A stretch of 64,000 nt of DNA, from the NCBI GenBank assembly GCA_964556665.1, contig CAZKXU010000003.1, positions 12,882 to 76,881 of the forward strand, read 5' to 3'. The DNA comes from CAZKXU01 sp964556665. GTDB lineage: Bacteria; Bdellovibrionota_C; UBA2361; CAZKXU01. Both the position numbers and the translations under genes were made by a program. Of this stretch, positions 22,973-32,023 are shown one piece after another (position 1 is the first letter of the stretch; each line of letters starts with the position of its first letter). The notes under the pieces were generated by a model. The model ran no database searches. It saw only the letters and a list, made by a program, of their open reading frames with translations, and was not told where the DNA came from.

Positions 22973-25021
22973 ATGAAAATCTCAGATACTCCGCGTGACC
23001 ATTTACCAGCACTCTCGCTGCGCTTAGAGAAACTATTGCGCCCACTAAATCAACTCTTCGATCGTATATACTCCTCTTCCTATAATCCATTATATAGAAG
23101 TGGAACTTTAGCCGTAGGGTTTCTCTTTATACTATTAGTTAGCGGATTATACCTTCTCTTCTTTTATAGTCTTTCCACCCCTTATCGGTCTGTGTCGGAG
23201 ATAGAGCATCAGATCTGGCTGGGAAGCTTCTTTCGAGCAATTCATCGGTATGCCACTGCTGCTGCCATAGTTGCCACCTGTATTCATGTGCTGCAGCTCC
23301 TAGCTCAGGGGAAGAGTTGGGGGCCTAGGCTAATGGCATGGATTAGTGGCGTTGTATTGCTCCTTTTTATTTATCTCTCTGCATGGACCGGATATGTGAT
23401 GGTTTGGGATCAAGGGGCGCAGGTATTAGCGGTTGCTGGTGCGGAGATGCTAAGAATTATACCGTTCCTTAAGGATACGATAGGACATGCTTTTAATGGA
23501 AGTACAGAGGTTAACACAGGATTTTTTTTCATGAACCTGTTCCTACATGTGGCTATCCCCGTAGGAATGATATTTGGACTATGGATTCATACCTCCAGAC
23601 TCGCACGTACTGTTTGGTTTCCGATAAGACCGATTTTCTTGTCATCCACAATCGGCTTAAGTCTGCTAGCTGCTTTTTGGTCGGCCCCGCTTCTGCCTGA
23701 AGCTGATCTATTACAGATTATAGGCAGGATTCCACTAGATTGGTTCACCGCTTTTTGGCTGCCGATTCTCGCAATTTCTCCCTCTCTAGCGTTAGCAGGA
23801 GGGTTAGTGGCTACACTTTTTCTACTTTCAATTCCTTATTGGTGGCGACCGGTAAAGACTCAGACCCGAGAGGTCTCGAAAGTAGATGAAGCAAATTGCA
23901 CAGGCTGTATGCAGTGTGCGCTTGATTGCCCTTACGCTGCAATTACGATGATTCCACGAGAGGATGGTCGCAAGCGCGTCGCGATCGTTAACCCTGACTG
24001 GTGTGTGAGCTGTGGAATCTGTACGGCTTCCTGTGCTGATTATGCTGTTGGTCCAATCGGACGTAGGCCTGAGGATCAGTTGCAGTGGAGTGAGCAGTTG
24101 CTAAGTAGATTAAAAGAATCAGGGAAAGACGGGGCAATTATCGCTGTTACTTGTGTTAGTAACGGAAGTCTTTATGAAAAGTTAGCTGAGCTTGCTAATC
24201 ATTGCTCAGATATTCAGCCTGCTGCCGTTGACTGTTGTGGTGCAATTCACAGTGACACAATAAAAGCTTTATTGGGTAGAGCAGATGGGGTGTACCTGGT
24301 TGGATGTCCAGCGCGGAACTGTAGGAACCGTGATGGACTGACACTCATCTCTGAAAGAATATTTGAGAAGCGTGTGCCGTTCCTGGCTAAAGACTTAGAT
24401 CGGAGGCGTGTTAAGCTAGCCACTCATTCAGATGTAGAGACAGGGGCAATCACGGCGGAGCTGCTGCAATTTAGAGCGGAGCTACGAGGGGAGGACAGCG
24501 CTAGCACTAATTCGCTCCTGACTAGCCTCCCTAAGTATTTTGTTCGAACTATAGTGGGTGCAATGCTGCTCCTGGTGATAGCAGCGCTGAGCCAGATCCC
24601 GTTTGGAGAAGTGCCTCAATATGCAATCTTTCGTATGGAGATTAAGTTGCCTCCGGTAGTAAAGGTTGGTTGTAGAAAACCTACAGCAGACGAATTGGCA
24701 TCTTTGCCATTTCATATGCGCAAAAAGGAGATCTGTGAGCAGCATAAATTAAACTATTCTTATACTCTCTCGATTGATAATGCCATACTAGCTAGTAGAA
24801 CAGATATTCATGCAGCAAGTATTGGAGGTGATCGACCTATATTCATAGATGAGGAGATTAAGCTTCCCGCCGGTGAGCATGCTATCGAGCTGGTTATTCA
24901 CTCAGCTACGGCCGCTGCTTTGCAGCCAGAAAAAATATATAGGTATGATATATCTTCAACAGTCGGGAGAGCGGTTTTGCTTGTAATAGAAGAGCAATCA
25001 GAGCCTAGAATAGTAATGTGA
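22973..25021 (+). CDS. Cytochrome b fused to two [4Fe-4S] clusters and an MvhD-like domain
   Basis: 682 residues in four parts. Residues 1-300 form a cytochrome b/b6 membrane domain with four haem-ligand His (FRAIHRYATAAAIVATCIHVL and FLHVAIPVGMIFGLWIHT). About 310-365 is a ferredoxin domain with two cluster motifs (CTGCMQCALDCP and CVSCGICTASC). About 390-480 is a Cys-rich fold (AIIAVTCVSNG, DCCGAIHSD, LVGCPARNCRNRDG) resembling the MvhD/FrhD electron-transfer subunit of heterodisulfide reductase complexes. The C-terminal 180 residues have one helix and a beta-rich domain. As last gene of the operon it is a candidate quinol-side or cytoplasmic electron donor to the NO-reductase-like complex. 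Confidence 0.85.
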   Translation: MKISDTPRDHLPALSLRLEKLLRPLNQLFDRIYSSSYNPLYRSGTLAVGFLFILLVSGLYLLFFYSLSTPYRSVSEIEHQIWLGSFFRAIHRYATAAAIVATCIHVLQLLAQGKSWGPRLMAWISGVVLLLFIYLSAWTGYVMVWDQGAQVLAVAGAEMLRIIPFLKDTIGHAFNGSTEVNTGFFFMNLFLHVAIPVGMIFGLWIHTSRLARTVWFPIRPIFLSSTIGLSLLAAFWSAPLLPEADLLQIIGRIPLDWFTAFWLPILAISPSLALAGGLVATLFLLSIPYWWRPVKTQTREVSKVDEANCTGCMQCALDCPYAAITMIPREDGRKRVAIVNPDWCVSCGICTASCADYAVGPIGRRPEDQLQWSEQLLSRLKESGKDGAIIAVTCVSNGSLYEKLAELANHCSDIQPAAVDCCGAIHSDTIKALLGRADGVYLVGCPARNCRNRDGLTLISERIFEKRVPFLAKDLDRRRVKLATHSDVETGAITAELLQFRAELRGEDSASTNSLLTSLPKYFVRTIVGAMLLLVIAALSQIPFGEVPQYAIFRMEIKLPPVVKVGCRKPTADELASLPFHMRKKEICEQHKLNYSYTLSIDNAILASRTDIHAASIGGDRPIFIDEEIKLPAGEHAIELVIHSATAAALQPEKIYRYDISSTVGRAVLLVIEEQSEPRIVM

Positions 25022-25039
25022 GGCATTGCTCCTAACCTT

Positions 25040-25068
25040 TTGACACTATTATCGAATTTTGATATAGT
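25040..25068 (+). promoter_or_regulatory. Promoter of rpsO
   Basis: TTGACA (25040-25045), 17-base spacer, TATAGT (25063-25068), 45 bases before the rpsO start. Confidence 0.75.
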
Positions 25069-25112
25069 ACTGCGGTTTATTAAGGAAAATATATTTTTCG
25101 GGAGATGGAATA

Positions 25113-25382
25113 ATGTCGTTTCGTGATTCGGACAAACCAGGAATAATTGCAAAGTATCGTTTAAATGATAAGGATGTTGGTTCGCCAGAGGTACAGATAG
25201 CCCTTTTAACGGCTAGAATTGATACGCAAACCAAACACTCAAATAAAAATGCCAAGGACAGCTCTGGGCGTCTTGGGATGTTTCGTTTAGTAGGCAAGAG
25301 AAGAAGATTGTTGAATTATCTAAACAAAGAGAGTCATGATCGTTACAGGAAGATTATTGACGCTTTGGGCATCCGTAAGTAA
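25113..25382 (+). CDS. rpsO: Ribosomal protein uS15
   Basis: 89 residues, full length. Family signature in the centre: GSPEVQIALLTARI, the HSNKNAKDSSGRLGM loop and RRRLLNYLNKESHDRY. It binds 16S rRNA in the central domain of the small subunit. A GGGAG lies before the ATG. rpsO followed by pnp is the classical arrangement. Confidence 0.97.
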   Translation: MSFRDSDKPGIIAKYRLNDKDVGSPEVQIALLTARIDTQTKHSNKNAKDSSGRLGMFRLVGKRRRLLNYLNKESHDRYRKIIDALGIRK

Positions 25383-25431
25383 AGCCCATCCAAAGATTAT
25401 ATAAAAATAAGAGTTGAAAAAGGAGAATTCT

Positions 25432-27534
25432 ATGTATGTTGTAAGTAAAGACTTTCACGGTCGTACTCTATCTATTGAAACCGGCAGGGTTGCAAAGCAG
25501 GCGAGTGGCGCAGCCTTAGTTCGTTACGGTGACACCATGATCTTAGTAACCGCCTGTGTGGGTGCTGCAAAAGATGGTGATTTCCTGCCGTTAACTATTG
25601 ATTACGTTGAAAAGAAGTATGCCGCAGGTAAGATTCCAGGTGGCTTTTTTAAGCGTGAAGCTAAGCTTAGTGAGCACGAGACTTTAACGAGTCGCTTAAT
25701 AGATCGTCCATGCCGTCCGCTCTTTCCAGAGGGATTTACAAATGAGGTCCAGGTTGTAGCTACCGTATTATCTTCAGATGGTGAAAACGACGCAGATGTT
25801 CTGGCTGTATGTGGTGCTTCTGCAGCTTTGACTGTTTCTGAGCTTCCCTTTGAGGGGCCAATAGCTGCCGTGAGAGTAGGGCTTTTAGGCGGCAAATTGG
25901 TGATTAATCCACCAGCTTCTCAGCATAAGGATTTAGACTTAAATATGGTGGTTGCCGGAACAAAAGAGGCGATCGTCATGGTTGAAGGCGGCGCTAAGGA
26001 GATTCCAGAGAAAGATGTAATGGATGCGCTCTTTTATGCGCATGAGGAATTAAAGCAGATACTTGCCATGCAGTTGGAGCTTAAGAGTAACTGTGGAAAG
26101 CCAGTAATGGAGTGGACTCCTAGGGTGATTGAGCCTGAGTTGGTAGAGAAGGTTAAGAGCTTTGCTGAAAAGAATATCGGATCAGCCTTGAGAATTAGAG
26201 AGAAGCTTGCGCGTCGTGATGGGCTCTCCAAAGTGAAAAAGGATGCAATAGCAAAATTTGCCCCAGAGGGTACTGAGGATGCAGAGGAGCTCACCGCGAA
26301 GATCTCCAAGATTTTAGAGGATATTACCTATCATCAGCTTCGCAACATGGTGTTTGATGATAAGGCGCGTATAGATGGTCGTGATTACAGGACCGTCCGT
26401 GATATCTCAATCGAGGTAGGGTTTTTGCCGCGAACACATGGCTCTTCATTATTTCAGCGTGGAGAGACACAGGCAATTGTTGTAGCTACTCTCGGCACAG
26501 GCGAAGATACTCAGCGTCTTGATAATTTGACAGGTGAGGCAGAGAGATCGTTCATGCTTCATTATAACTTTCCTCCATTTTCAGTTGGAGAGACTAAGCC
26601 GATGCGTGGCCCCGGTAGGCGTGAGATTGGACATGGTGCATTAGCTGAGCGTGCAGTTAAGGCGATTATGCCGGATGGAAAAGCTTTTCCATATGTAGTG
26701 CGTATCGTCTCGGAGATTACAGAGAGCAACGGCTCTAGTTCAATGGCTACTGTTTGTGGAGCTTCCCTCTCTTTGATGGATGCAGGTGTGCCGATCAAGT
26801 CACCGGTTGCAGGTATCGCCATGGGGCTTATGAAGGATGGGGATAAGTGCGCTATTCTTACAGACATCCTAGGTGACGAAGACCACCTCGGCGATATGGA
26901 CTTTAAGGTCTGTGGAACGGAGAAAGGTATTACGGCATTGCAGATGGATATCAAGATTAAAGGTCTTGATCGCCAGATTATGACCGATGCCATGACGCAG
27001 GCGCGTGAGGGTCGTTTGTTTGTATTAAAGCAGATGGGCCTTGCTATCGCTACGCCGCGAACGGATCTCAATAAGTATGCTCCGCGTATTACCTCCATTA
27101 AGATTAACCCGGAAAAGGTGCGAGAGATCATCGGACCAGGGGGTAAGACTATTCGTGGTATCCAGGAGTCCTGTAAGGTAAAACTAGAGATCTCTGATGA
27201 CGGCACAGTCTTAATTGCTAGCAATGATGCTGCAAACAGCGAAGCTGCAATGAAGATTATTAAGAATATGACCGCCGAGGCTGAGATTGGAAAGATATAC
27301 AAAGGTATCGTAAAGCGCATAGCTGACTTTGGTGCATTTGTAGAGGTCTTCCCAGGAACGGACGGTTTAGTGCATATTTCACAGCTCGCACATGAGCGGG
27401 TTCGACGTGTGACCGATGTTGTTCAGGAAGGTGATGAGGTTTACGTAAAAGTATTGGACGTCGACCACCAGGGCAAGATTAGACTCTCACTAAAAGAGGC
27501 TATTGACGAGATGGCCGATGGACAGCAAGGGTAG
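25432..27534 (+). CDS. pnp: Polynucleotide phosphorylase
   Basis: 700 residues. Phosphorolytic 3'-5' exoribonuclease of the degradosome. Two RNase PH domains (FFKREAKLSEHETLTSRLID in the first; RGPGRREIGHGALAERA and DILGDEDHLGDMDFKV in the second), then KH (KVREIIGPGGKTIRGI) and S1 (KGIVKRIADFGAFVEV) domains. ATG 25432 sits behind AAAAAGGAG and is preferred to the upstream in-frame TTG at 25414. Follows rpsO by 49 bases. Confidence 0.97.
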   Translation: MYVVSKDFHGRTLSIETGRVAKQASGAALVRYGDTMILVTACVGAAKDGDFLPLTIDYVEKKYAAGKIPGGFFKREAKLSEHETLTSRLIDRPCRPLFPEGFTNEVQVVATVLSSDGENDADVLAVCGASAALTVSELPFEGPIAAVRVGLLGGKLVINPPASQHKDLDLNMVVAGTKEAIVMVEGGAKEIPEKDVMDALFYAHEELKQILAMQLELKSNCGKPVMEWTPRVIEPELVEKVKSFAEKNIGSALRIREKLARRDGLSKVKKDAIAKFAPEGTEDAEELTAKISKILEDITYHQLRNMVFDDKARIDGRDYRTVRDISIEVGFLPRTHGSSLFQRGETQAIVVATLGTGEDTQRLDNLTGEAERSFMLHYNFPPFSVGETKPMRGPGRREIGHGALAERAVKAIMPDGKAFPYVVRIVSEITESNGSSSMATVCGASLSLMDAGVPIKSPVAGIAMGLMKDGDKCAILTDILGDEDHLGDMDFKVCGTEKGITALQMDIKIKGLDRQIMTDAMTQAREGRLFVLKQMGLAIATPRTDLNKYAPRITSIKINPEKVREIIGPGGKTIRGIQESCKVKLEISDDGTVLIASNDAANSEAAMKIIKNMTAEAEIGKIYKGIVKRIADFGAFVEVFPGTDGLVHISQLAHERVRRVTDVVQEGDEVYVKVLDVDHQGKIRLSLKEAIDEMADGQQG

Positions 27535-27562
27535 GATCGCAGGCTGGAGTACTATAGTGAAT

Positions 27563-27727
27563 GACAAAATAACGAAGCGGTATTTTGTCTGTCGGATTTT
27601 GACCATCCTTGGTCAAAATCCTCCTCGAATGGCTTAAAACGGGTCCCGAAAGGCCCATTTTAAGCCATTCTCCGAGCCTGCGGCTCGGCTGGCCTATCAA
27701 CAGTTCCTGTTCTTCAGGACAGGAACT
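27563..27727 (-). ncRNA. Array of five consecutive hairpins, copy 2
   Basis: Plus-strand stems: 27563-27571/27581-27589 (9 bp), 27594-27604/27611-27621 (11 bp), 27627-27639/27658-27670 (13 bp), 27672-27678/27682-27688 (7 bp) and 27702-27710/27719-27727 (9 bp). Read on the minus strand, the order, the 13- and 11-bp stems, the GAGGAGGA and CCGACA linkers, the CCAAGGATGG loop and the TGGGC...TCGGGACCC loop match the array at 10292-10491, while stem bases differ in compensating pairs. It lies between the convergent ends of pnp and the pseudokinase gene; its first stem begins inside the kinase stop codon. It may also act as a terminator. Confidence 0.65.
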
Positions 27728-28493
27728 ACATAGCTGCAAAGGCCGCACTTATTTCCGAAACATTTTCATACCGTTGCCGTGTATCTAGCGTCAGGGCTCG
27801 ATTGATAATATCAAACGCCTGAAATGGCCAGTTACTGGCTCTCTTGCCGATAGGAGGAGGGGCTTTTACGGGTCGCTCCTTTAACTTCTGCATCTCATCA
27901 ATATCAAAGGGAAGATGTCCAGTTGCCATCTGGTAAAGGATTACACCTAGCTGATAAATGTCTGAGCTTGCTGTGCGCCTTTCGATACTCAAGGGGTCAA
28001 GAAAGGGAAGCTCGTAAGGGAATGGCTCATTCCATAAAGGTGTAAGGCAGTATTCGGTCAATTTAAGATCGTCCTCCCCGCTGATTAATGAAGTTTCAGG
28101 AAGCAGCCGTCCGTGTGTCATGCCTTGCTTATGTAGAGTATGCAGCCCGGCACAGATGGTAGCCGCAAACCGCTTGCCAAGCTCAAAGCTGATAAGCCTA
28201 CCCTCTATGAGCGACAGTAGGCTTTGAGAGGGAAGAATGTCATAGCTAATTACTAGACGTTGTCCCTCCACGGAGATGAACTTTAGAGGAGCTAGTGGGC
28301 TTAGCTGAGTATTGGCTGGAAATAGAATCTTAGAAAATGCGGTAACATCTACAGTGCGTGGATATAATGATATTGTCTTTACGATCAGTGTACAGTCTGA
28401 CTTAAGATCACGGGCCTTCCAGATGGATCCGGAGGGGACCTCTTCAATCAGCGAGACTGCCTCTAGCTCTCCTTGAACGATTACGGTTCTCAT
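27726..28493 (-). CDS. Protein-kinase-fold protein, probably catalytically dead
   Basis: 255 residues of Hanks-type Ser/Thr kinase fold. The late helical region is well kept (SSDIYQLGVILYQMATGHLPFD, RYENVSEISAAF), and the N-lobe Lys may be in CTLIVKTI. The catalytic loop reads THGRLLPETSL (about residue 126) instead of HRDLKPxN, losing the catalytic Asp, and the DFG segment reads LKLTEYC. It should therefore be a pseudokinase with a regulatory or scaffolding role. The start lies 6 bases after the cysK stop, so it is cotranscribed with cysteine synthase. Confidence 0.78.
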   Translation of the reverse strand: MRTVIVQGELEAVSLIEEVPSGSIWKARDLKSDCTLIVKTISLYPRTVDVTAFSKILFPANTQLSPLAPLKFISVEGQRLVISYDILPSQSLLSLIEGRLISFELGKRFAATICAGLHTLHKQGMTHGRLLPETSLISGEDDLKLTEYCLTPLWNEPFPYELPFLDPLSIERRTASSDIYQLGVILYQMATGHLPFDIDEMQKLKERPVKAPPPIGKRASNWPFQAFDIINRALTLDTRQRYENVSEISAAFAAM

Positions 28494-28499
28494 TTAGGG

Positions 28500-29474
28500 T
28501 TAAACTGAAAATCCATTCTCTTTCATCCAGCTGTCAGCTAGGAATTTTGAAACGTAACGTGAGCCAGAGTCAGTAAGAATAGTGACAACTGTCTTGCCCG
28601 GGCCTAATTTTATTGCTGTTTCTACCGCTGTATGAACGATCAATCCTGCCGCGCCGCCAACGAATAGCCCCTCTTCGCGCACAAGTCGTCGCGCCATTGC
28701 AAACGCCTGGGCATCGTTGACCTGGTACATCTCGTCAATCACCGAAAAGTCCATAGCATCGCATAGGATATCTTCACCAACACCTTCTACTTTATAGACA
28801 TGTGGAGGCGGCATTGTCTTTGTTTTAAAATATCCGTAGTGAACACTACCGAATGGATCTGCTCCTATTACTTTTATGTTTTTATTCTTTTCTTTCAGGA
28901 ATCGACCTACACCTGAGATTGTTCCTCCAGTTCCTGGTCCGGCAACGAAAGCATCTAAATTGCCATCTGTGTCGCTCCAGATCTCTTTGCCGGTGCTGTG
29001 GTAATGAGCCTCTATATTTTTCTTATTATGGTATTGGTTGACATAGAAGGCATTTGGGGTCTCGCGTGCGATCCGCTTTGCTGTTTCGACGTAGTGCTCT
29101 GGAGAATCACCCGGTACGTCTGTAGGAGTAATAACCACTTCAGCACCAAATGCTCTGAGCATATTCACCTTCTCCTTGCTCATTTTATCGGGCATAGTGA
29201 ATATACACTTATAGCCGCGTACTGCTCCGATCATAGCCAGGGCTAGCCCTGTATTTCCAGAGGTATTTTCGACAATTGTGCCACCCGGCAAGAGTAGTCC
29301 CTCTTTCTCCGCCTCATTAATTAGATGTAAGGCCATGCGGTCTTTGATAGACCCTGTTGGATTCATAAATTCGCACTTAACTAGGACCTTAGCTGCGTTC
29401 TTTCCTACTACCTTATTTAACCTAACTAAAGGTGTTTTCCCAATGGCATCAAGAATGTTATCCTTTGTATTCAC
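28500..29474 (-). CDS. cysK: Cysteine synthase / cystathionine beta-synthase family
   Basis: 324 residues, PLP-dependent beta-replacement enzyme. The PLP Lys is in NPTGSIKDRMAL, the substrate loop is ENTSGNTGLALAM and the phosphate loop GPGTGGTISGVGRF. The usual product is cysteine from O-acetylserine and sulfide; members that start from serine and homocysteine look very similar and cannot be excluded. First gene of a two-gene unit with the pseudokinase, divergent from the 29500 gene. Confidence 0.9.
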   Translation of the reverse strand: MNTKDNILDAIGKTPLVRLNKVVGKNAAKVLVKCEFMNPTGSIKDRMALHLINEAEKEGLLLPGGTIVENTSGNTGLALAMIGAVRGYKCIFTMPDKMSKEKVNMLRAFGAEVVITPTDVPGDSPEHYVETAKRIARETPNAFYVNQYHNKKNIEAHYHSTGKEIWSDTDGNLDAFVAGPGTGGTISGVGRFLKEKNKNIKVIGADPFGSVHYGYFKTKTMPPPHVYKVEGVGEDILCDAMDFSVIDEMYQVNDAQAFAMARRLVREEGLFVGGAAGLIVHTAVETAIKLGPGKTVVTILTDSGSRYVSKFLADSWMKENGFSV

Positions 29475-29499
29475 AACAGTACTCCAGTAAATTCAGAAT

Positions 29500-30279
29500 A
29501 TGAAAAAAAGTTTCTGGCTAATAGTTTACCATACTGCAGCTGAATTAAGCATCGTACTATTGATCTGTCTGAGTCTGTTTTTTAATAGCTCAAATAACAT
29601 TGTTTGGGGCGAGGCGGAAGGGAAGCTTACAGCGGATCTGATAGAAGAGGCACTAAAATCAGGTAAGTCTAGCAAAAAGGAAACTAAGCTCAAGGGGTAC
29701 GGAGCATACCGCGGCAGGCTTATAGAATGGTGTAAGCAGTTGGAGAATGATGGCCGAAGGGAGCTTCTTTACCTGTCTCTTGTTGGAAAGGACGTGAAGG
29801 ATCCTGAGTGTCTAGCCTGTAAAATGTTTTTTAAGTCAGTTATTTTAGCTTGTAAGCCAAAGGATGGAGCGCGTAAAATTAAAAAGAAAACGGATCATGA
29901 ACATGCTCACGCTCATTCAGGAGATGAAGGCGAATTGAGTACGCCTGAGCCGACGAGTAAGGTTGTTTTCAAGCAGCGGGAGCCTACTGTCGCGACTGTT
30001 AAGGTAGCTGTTGAATTATTTTCGGCTCTTTCAGAGGACAAGAACGCTTCTTATCACTTACAGGCACTAAAGAGACTACAGGTATTAATTTATGAACGCT
30101 GCCACTCTCCCGCAGAGAAAGAATATTTTTCGACTCTATGGGAGTATATCTATGGCCCATTTAAAGTGCTTGACCTGGAGCTCACAGAGAAGAAGCGTAG
30201 GATTGAGGAGCGTGGAGGAAAAGCATCTAAGCAAGAGAAGGCTGTGAAACAGAAGGAGGATGTGAATGAGATGTTTTAA
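29500..30279 (+). CDS. Secreted or membrane-anchored protein of unknown function
   Basis: 259 residues. N-terminal hydrophobic helix (ELSIVLLICLSLFF), then a charged helical domain with a CLAC motif (PECLACKMFF), a His/Asp-rich stretch (DHEHAHAHSGDE) that could bind metal, and a Lys/Glu-rich coiled tail. No family recognised. It overlaps the next gene by 14 bases and forms a three-gene unit with the TPR and DUF4388 proteins. Confidence 0.65.
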   Translation: MKKSFWLIVYHTAAELSIVLLICLSLFFNSSNNIVWGEAEGKLTADLIEEALKSGKSSKKETKLKGYGAYRGRLIEWCKQLENDGRRELLYLSLVGKDVKDPECLACKMFFKSVILACKPKDGARKIKKKTDHEHAHAHSGDEGELSTPEPTSKVVFKQREPTVATVKVAVELFSALSEDKNASYHLQALKRLQVLIYERCHSPAEKEYFSTLWEYIYGPFKVLDLELTEKKRRIEERGGKASKQEKAVKQKEDVNEMF

Positions 30280-32023
30280 CACAGCTAGATTAGTAGGTTT
30301 GCTTCTGACACTTCTCTGTTTTTTTCTTCCAGAGATGGCGCTTGCTCAGTCTGACTTAGGCAGCTCAGCCGAGCTCACACCGACGGCTGTATCCATCTTG
30401 CCAGGTGCGCTTGAGGCAGAATGGGAAGAGGTGCTGAAAGTGCTTGATGCAGGGGATCTCAAGGTCATAAATGATAGCATCTTTAAGATAAGAGAGTTGG
30501 CAGATAGTCTTGGACAAGAATCTTTAGAGGAGTACTCCTCACATCTTGTTGAGTTAGGACTTAAATCCTTAGCCGATAACGATCCTGATCGGGCCAGCTT
30601 TTTTTTGAGAAAAGCGTTGCAGCTGTCTCCAAGCTCTCCGCGTATTCTATTTACATCCCTTGGTCTTGCGTATGAAGTTGCTCCTGATCTCTTTTGGTCA
30701 GATTTATGGAAAGCCTTTAAGCAGGTATGGCATTACCCAGATCTCGTGTTGCTGACTTTGAAAAGAGTTATCTATCCGGCAGTTTGGTCACTGACAATTG
30801 GATTATATATCAGCCTAGCTCTTACTTTTGCTTTCATGATTAGGCCATTTGTAAGGAAAATTGCAGCCAAGTTGCCAATACATCTCCGTTTTGCGGCGCC
30901 TTTTATGGTGCTTGCTCTAATATGTGTGCCTGTATTTTGGGGACCACTCTGGGCTGTTTTTGCTTGGGCCGTATTGCTTTTGTACTTTATTCCTGCTCAG
31001 CGCCGGATAGTTGCTTTTGCCGGTGTGATACTTCTTCTTTGGGGGATTTCTATCCCGCTTGCGCAGTCGATTGGCCGTTGGCTTGCTAACCCTGTAATTC
31101 AGGCTATGCTACAGGTTCATAATGGAGCGCATAGTCCACATCACCGTAAGATTTTAGAGCAGCTTACTCAGGAGAGGCCATATGACGGGGTAGTTTATTA
31201 CACCTATGGTTTGCTCCTTAGACATCTTGGAGATCTATCCGCAGCCGATGATGCCTTTGTTCGGGCGGAACTTAAGCTTGGAATACAACCCTATACTCTA
31301 GCGCAGCAAGGCGCGTTAGCATTCATTCGTGGAGACCTGGCTAGAGCAGCGGATTTTTATCTTCATGCGCAAAGATTAGGTATGAATTCGCCAGAGTTTC
31401 TACTTAATTTTTCAAAGCTTAGGTTTGAGCAGATGGATACTGCTGAAAGCCGTAGGTTGTTCGCGCTAGGTGCAAAAAAGGATCCGGAGCTTGCGGAGTC
31501 AATTAGGAACAGAGAGTTAGCCTTTGGAGTTAGGAGTAATTTGGCAATGGCAGAAATTCGACTACCTACAACGAAGATTATTTATGCAGCAATTCTGCCG
31601 GCATTAAAGCCCACAAGGATTCACGATCTATTGGCAGATCGATTAATGCCAGGACTGACCTCTTTTGACATAAGCTCCCTCGGTGTATTTTTACTAGTTA
31701 TCTCTTTTTTCCGTAATACGAAGAAACATAAAAGTCGCTCTCATGGTTATTTTGGAGAATATGTCGCCTCTAGATTCTTGATTCTCTTTGCAAGAATAAT
31801 TCCTGGCTCAGCCTTCATTCTTTCTGGATATATGATAGTTGGAGTATTATGCATCTCAGTGCTGATTTTTTTACTACTTCCCTTAATCGGCTGGCCGTTT
31901 GAATCTACGTGTATTTTTGAGGTTTTGCCTCAAACGCAAGGCATTTTAGCATTAATAGCAATTTGCTTTGCTGTGATTTTGTATAGTGCTTGGTTATGGC
32001 TTGAAGAGGAGGAGGAATGTTAG
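30266..32023 (+). CDS. TPR-containing integral membrane protein
   Basis: 585 residues. Signal-anchor at the start (LVGLLLTLLCFFLPEMALAQ), two TPR-like stretches (DNDPDRASFFLRKALQLSPS and YGLLLRHLGDLSAADDAFVR ... GDLARAADFYLHAQRLG), membrane helices between about residues 170 and 265 and again near the C-terminus. Family not recognised. Likely an envelope scaffold acting with the genes on either side, with which it overlaps by 14 and 7 bases. Confidence 0.7.
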   Translation: MRCFNTARLVGLLLTLLCFFLPEMALAQSDLGSSAELTPTAVSILPGALEAEWEEVLKVLDAGDLKVINDSIFKIRELADSLGQESLEEYSSHLVELGLKSLADNDPDRASFFLRKALQLSPSSPRILFTSLGLAYEVAPDLFWSDLWKAFKQVWHYPDLVLLTLKRVIYPAVWSLTIGLYISLALTFAFMIRPFVRKIAAKLPIHLRFAAPFMVLALICVPVFWGPLWAVFAWAVLLLYFIPAQRRIVAFAGVILLLWGISIPLAQSIGRWLANPVIQAMLQVHNGAHSPHHRKILEQLTQERPYDGVVYYTYGLLLRHLGDLSAADDAFVRAELKLGIQPYTLAQQGALAFIRGDLARAADFYLHAQRLGMNSPEFLLNFSKLRFEQMDTAESRRLFALGAKKDPELAESIRNRELAFGVRSNLAMAEIRLPTTKIIYAAILPALKPTRIHDLLADRLMPGLTSFDISSLGVFLLVISFFRNTKKHKSRSHGYFGEYVASRFLILFARIIPGSAFILSGYMIVGVLCISVLIFLLLPLIGWPFESTCIFEVLPQTQGILALIAICFAVILYSAWLWLEEEEEC

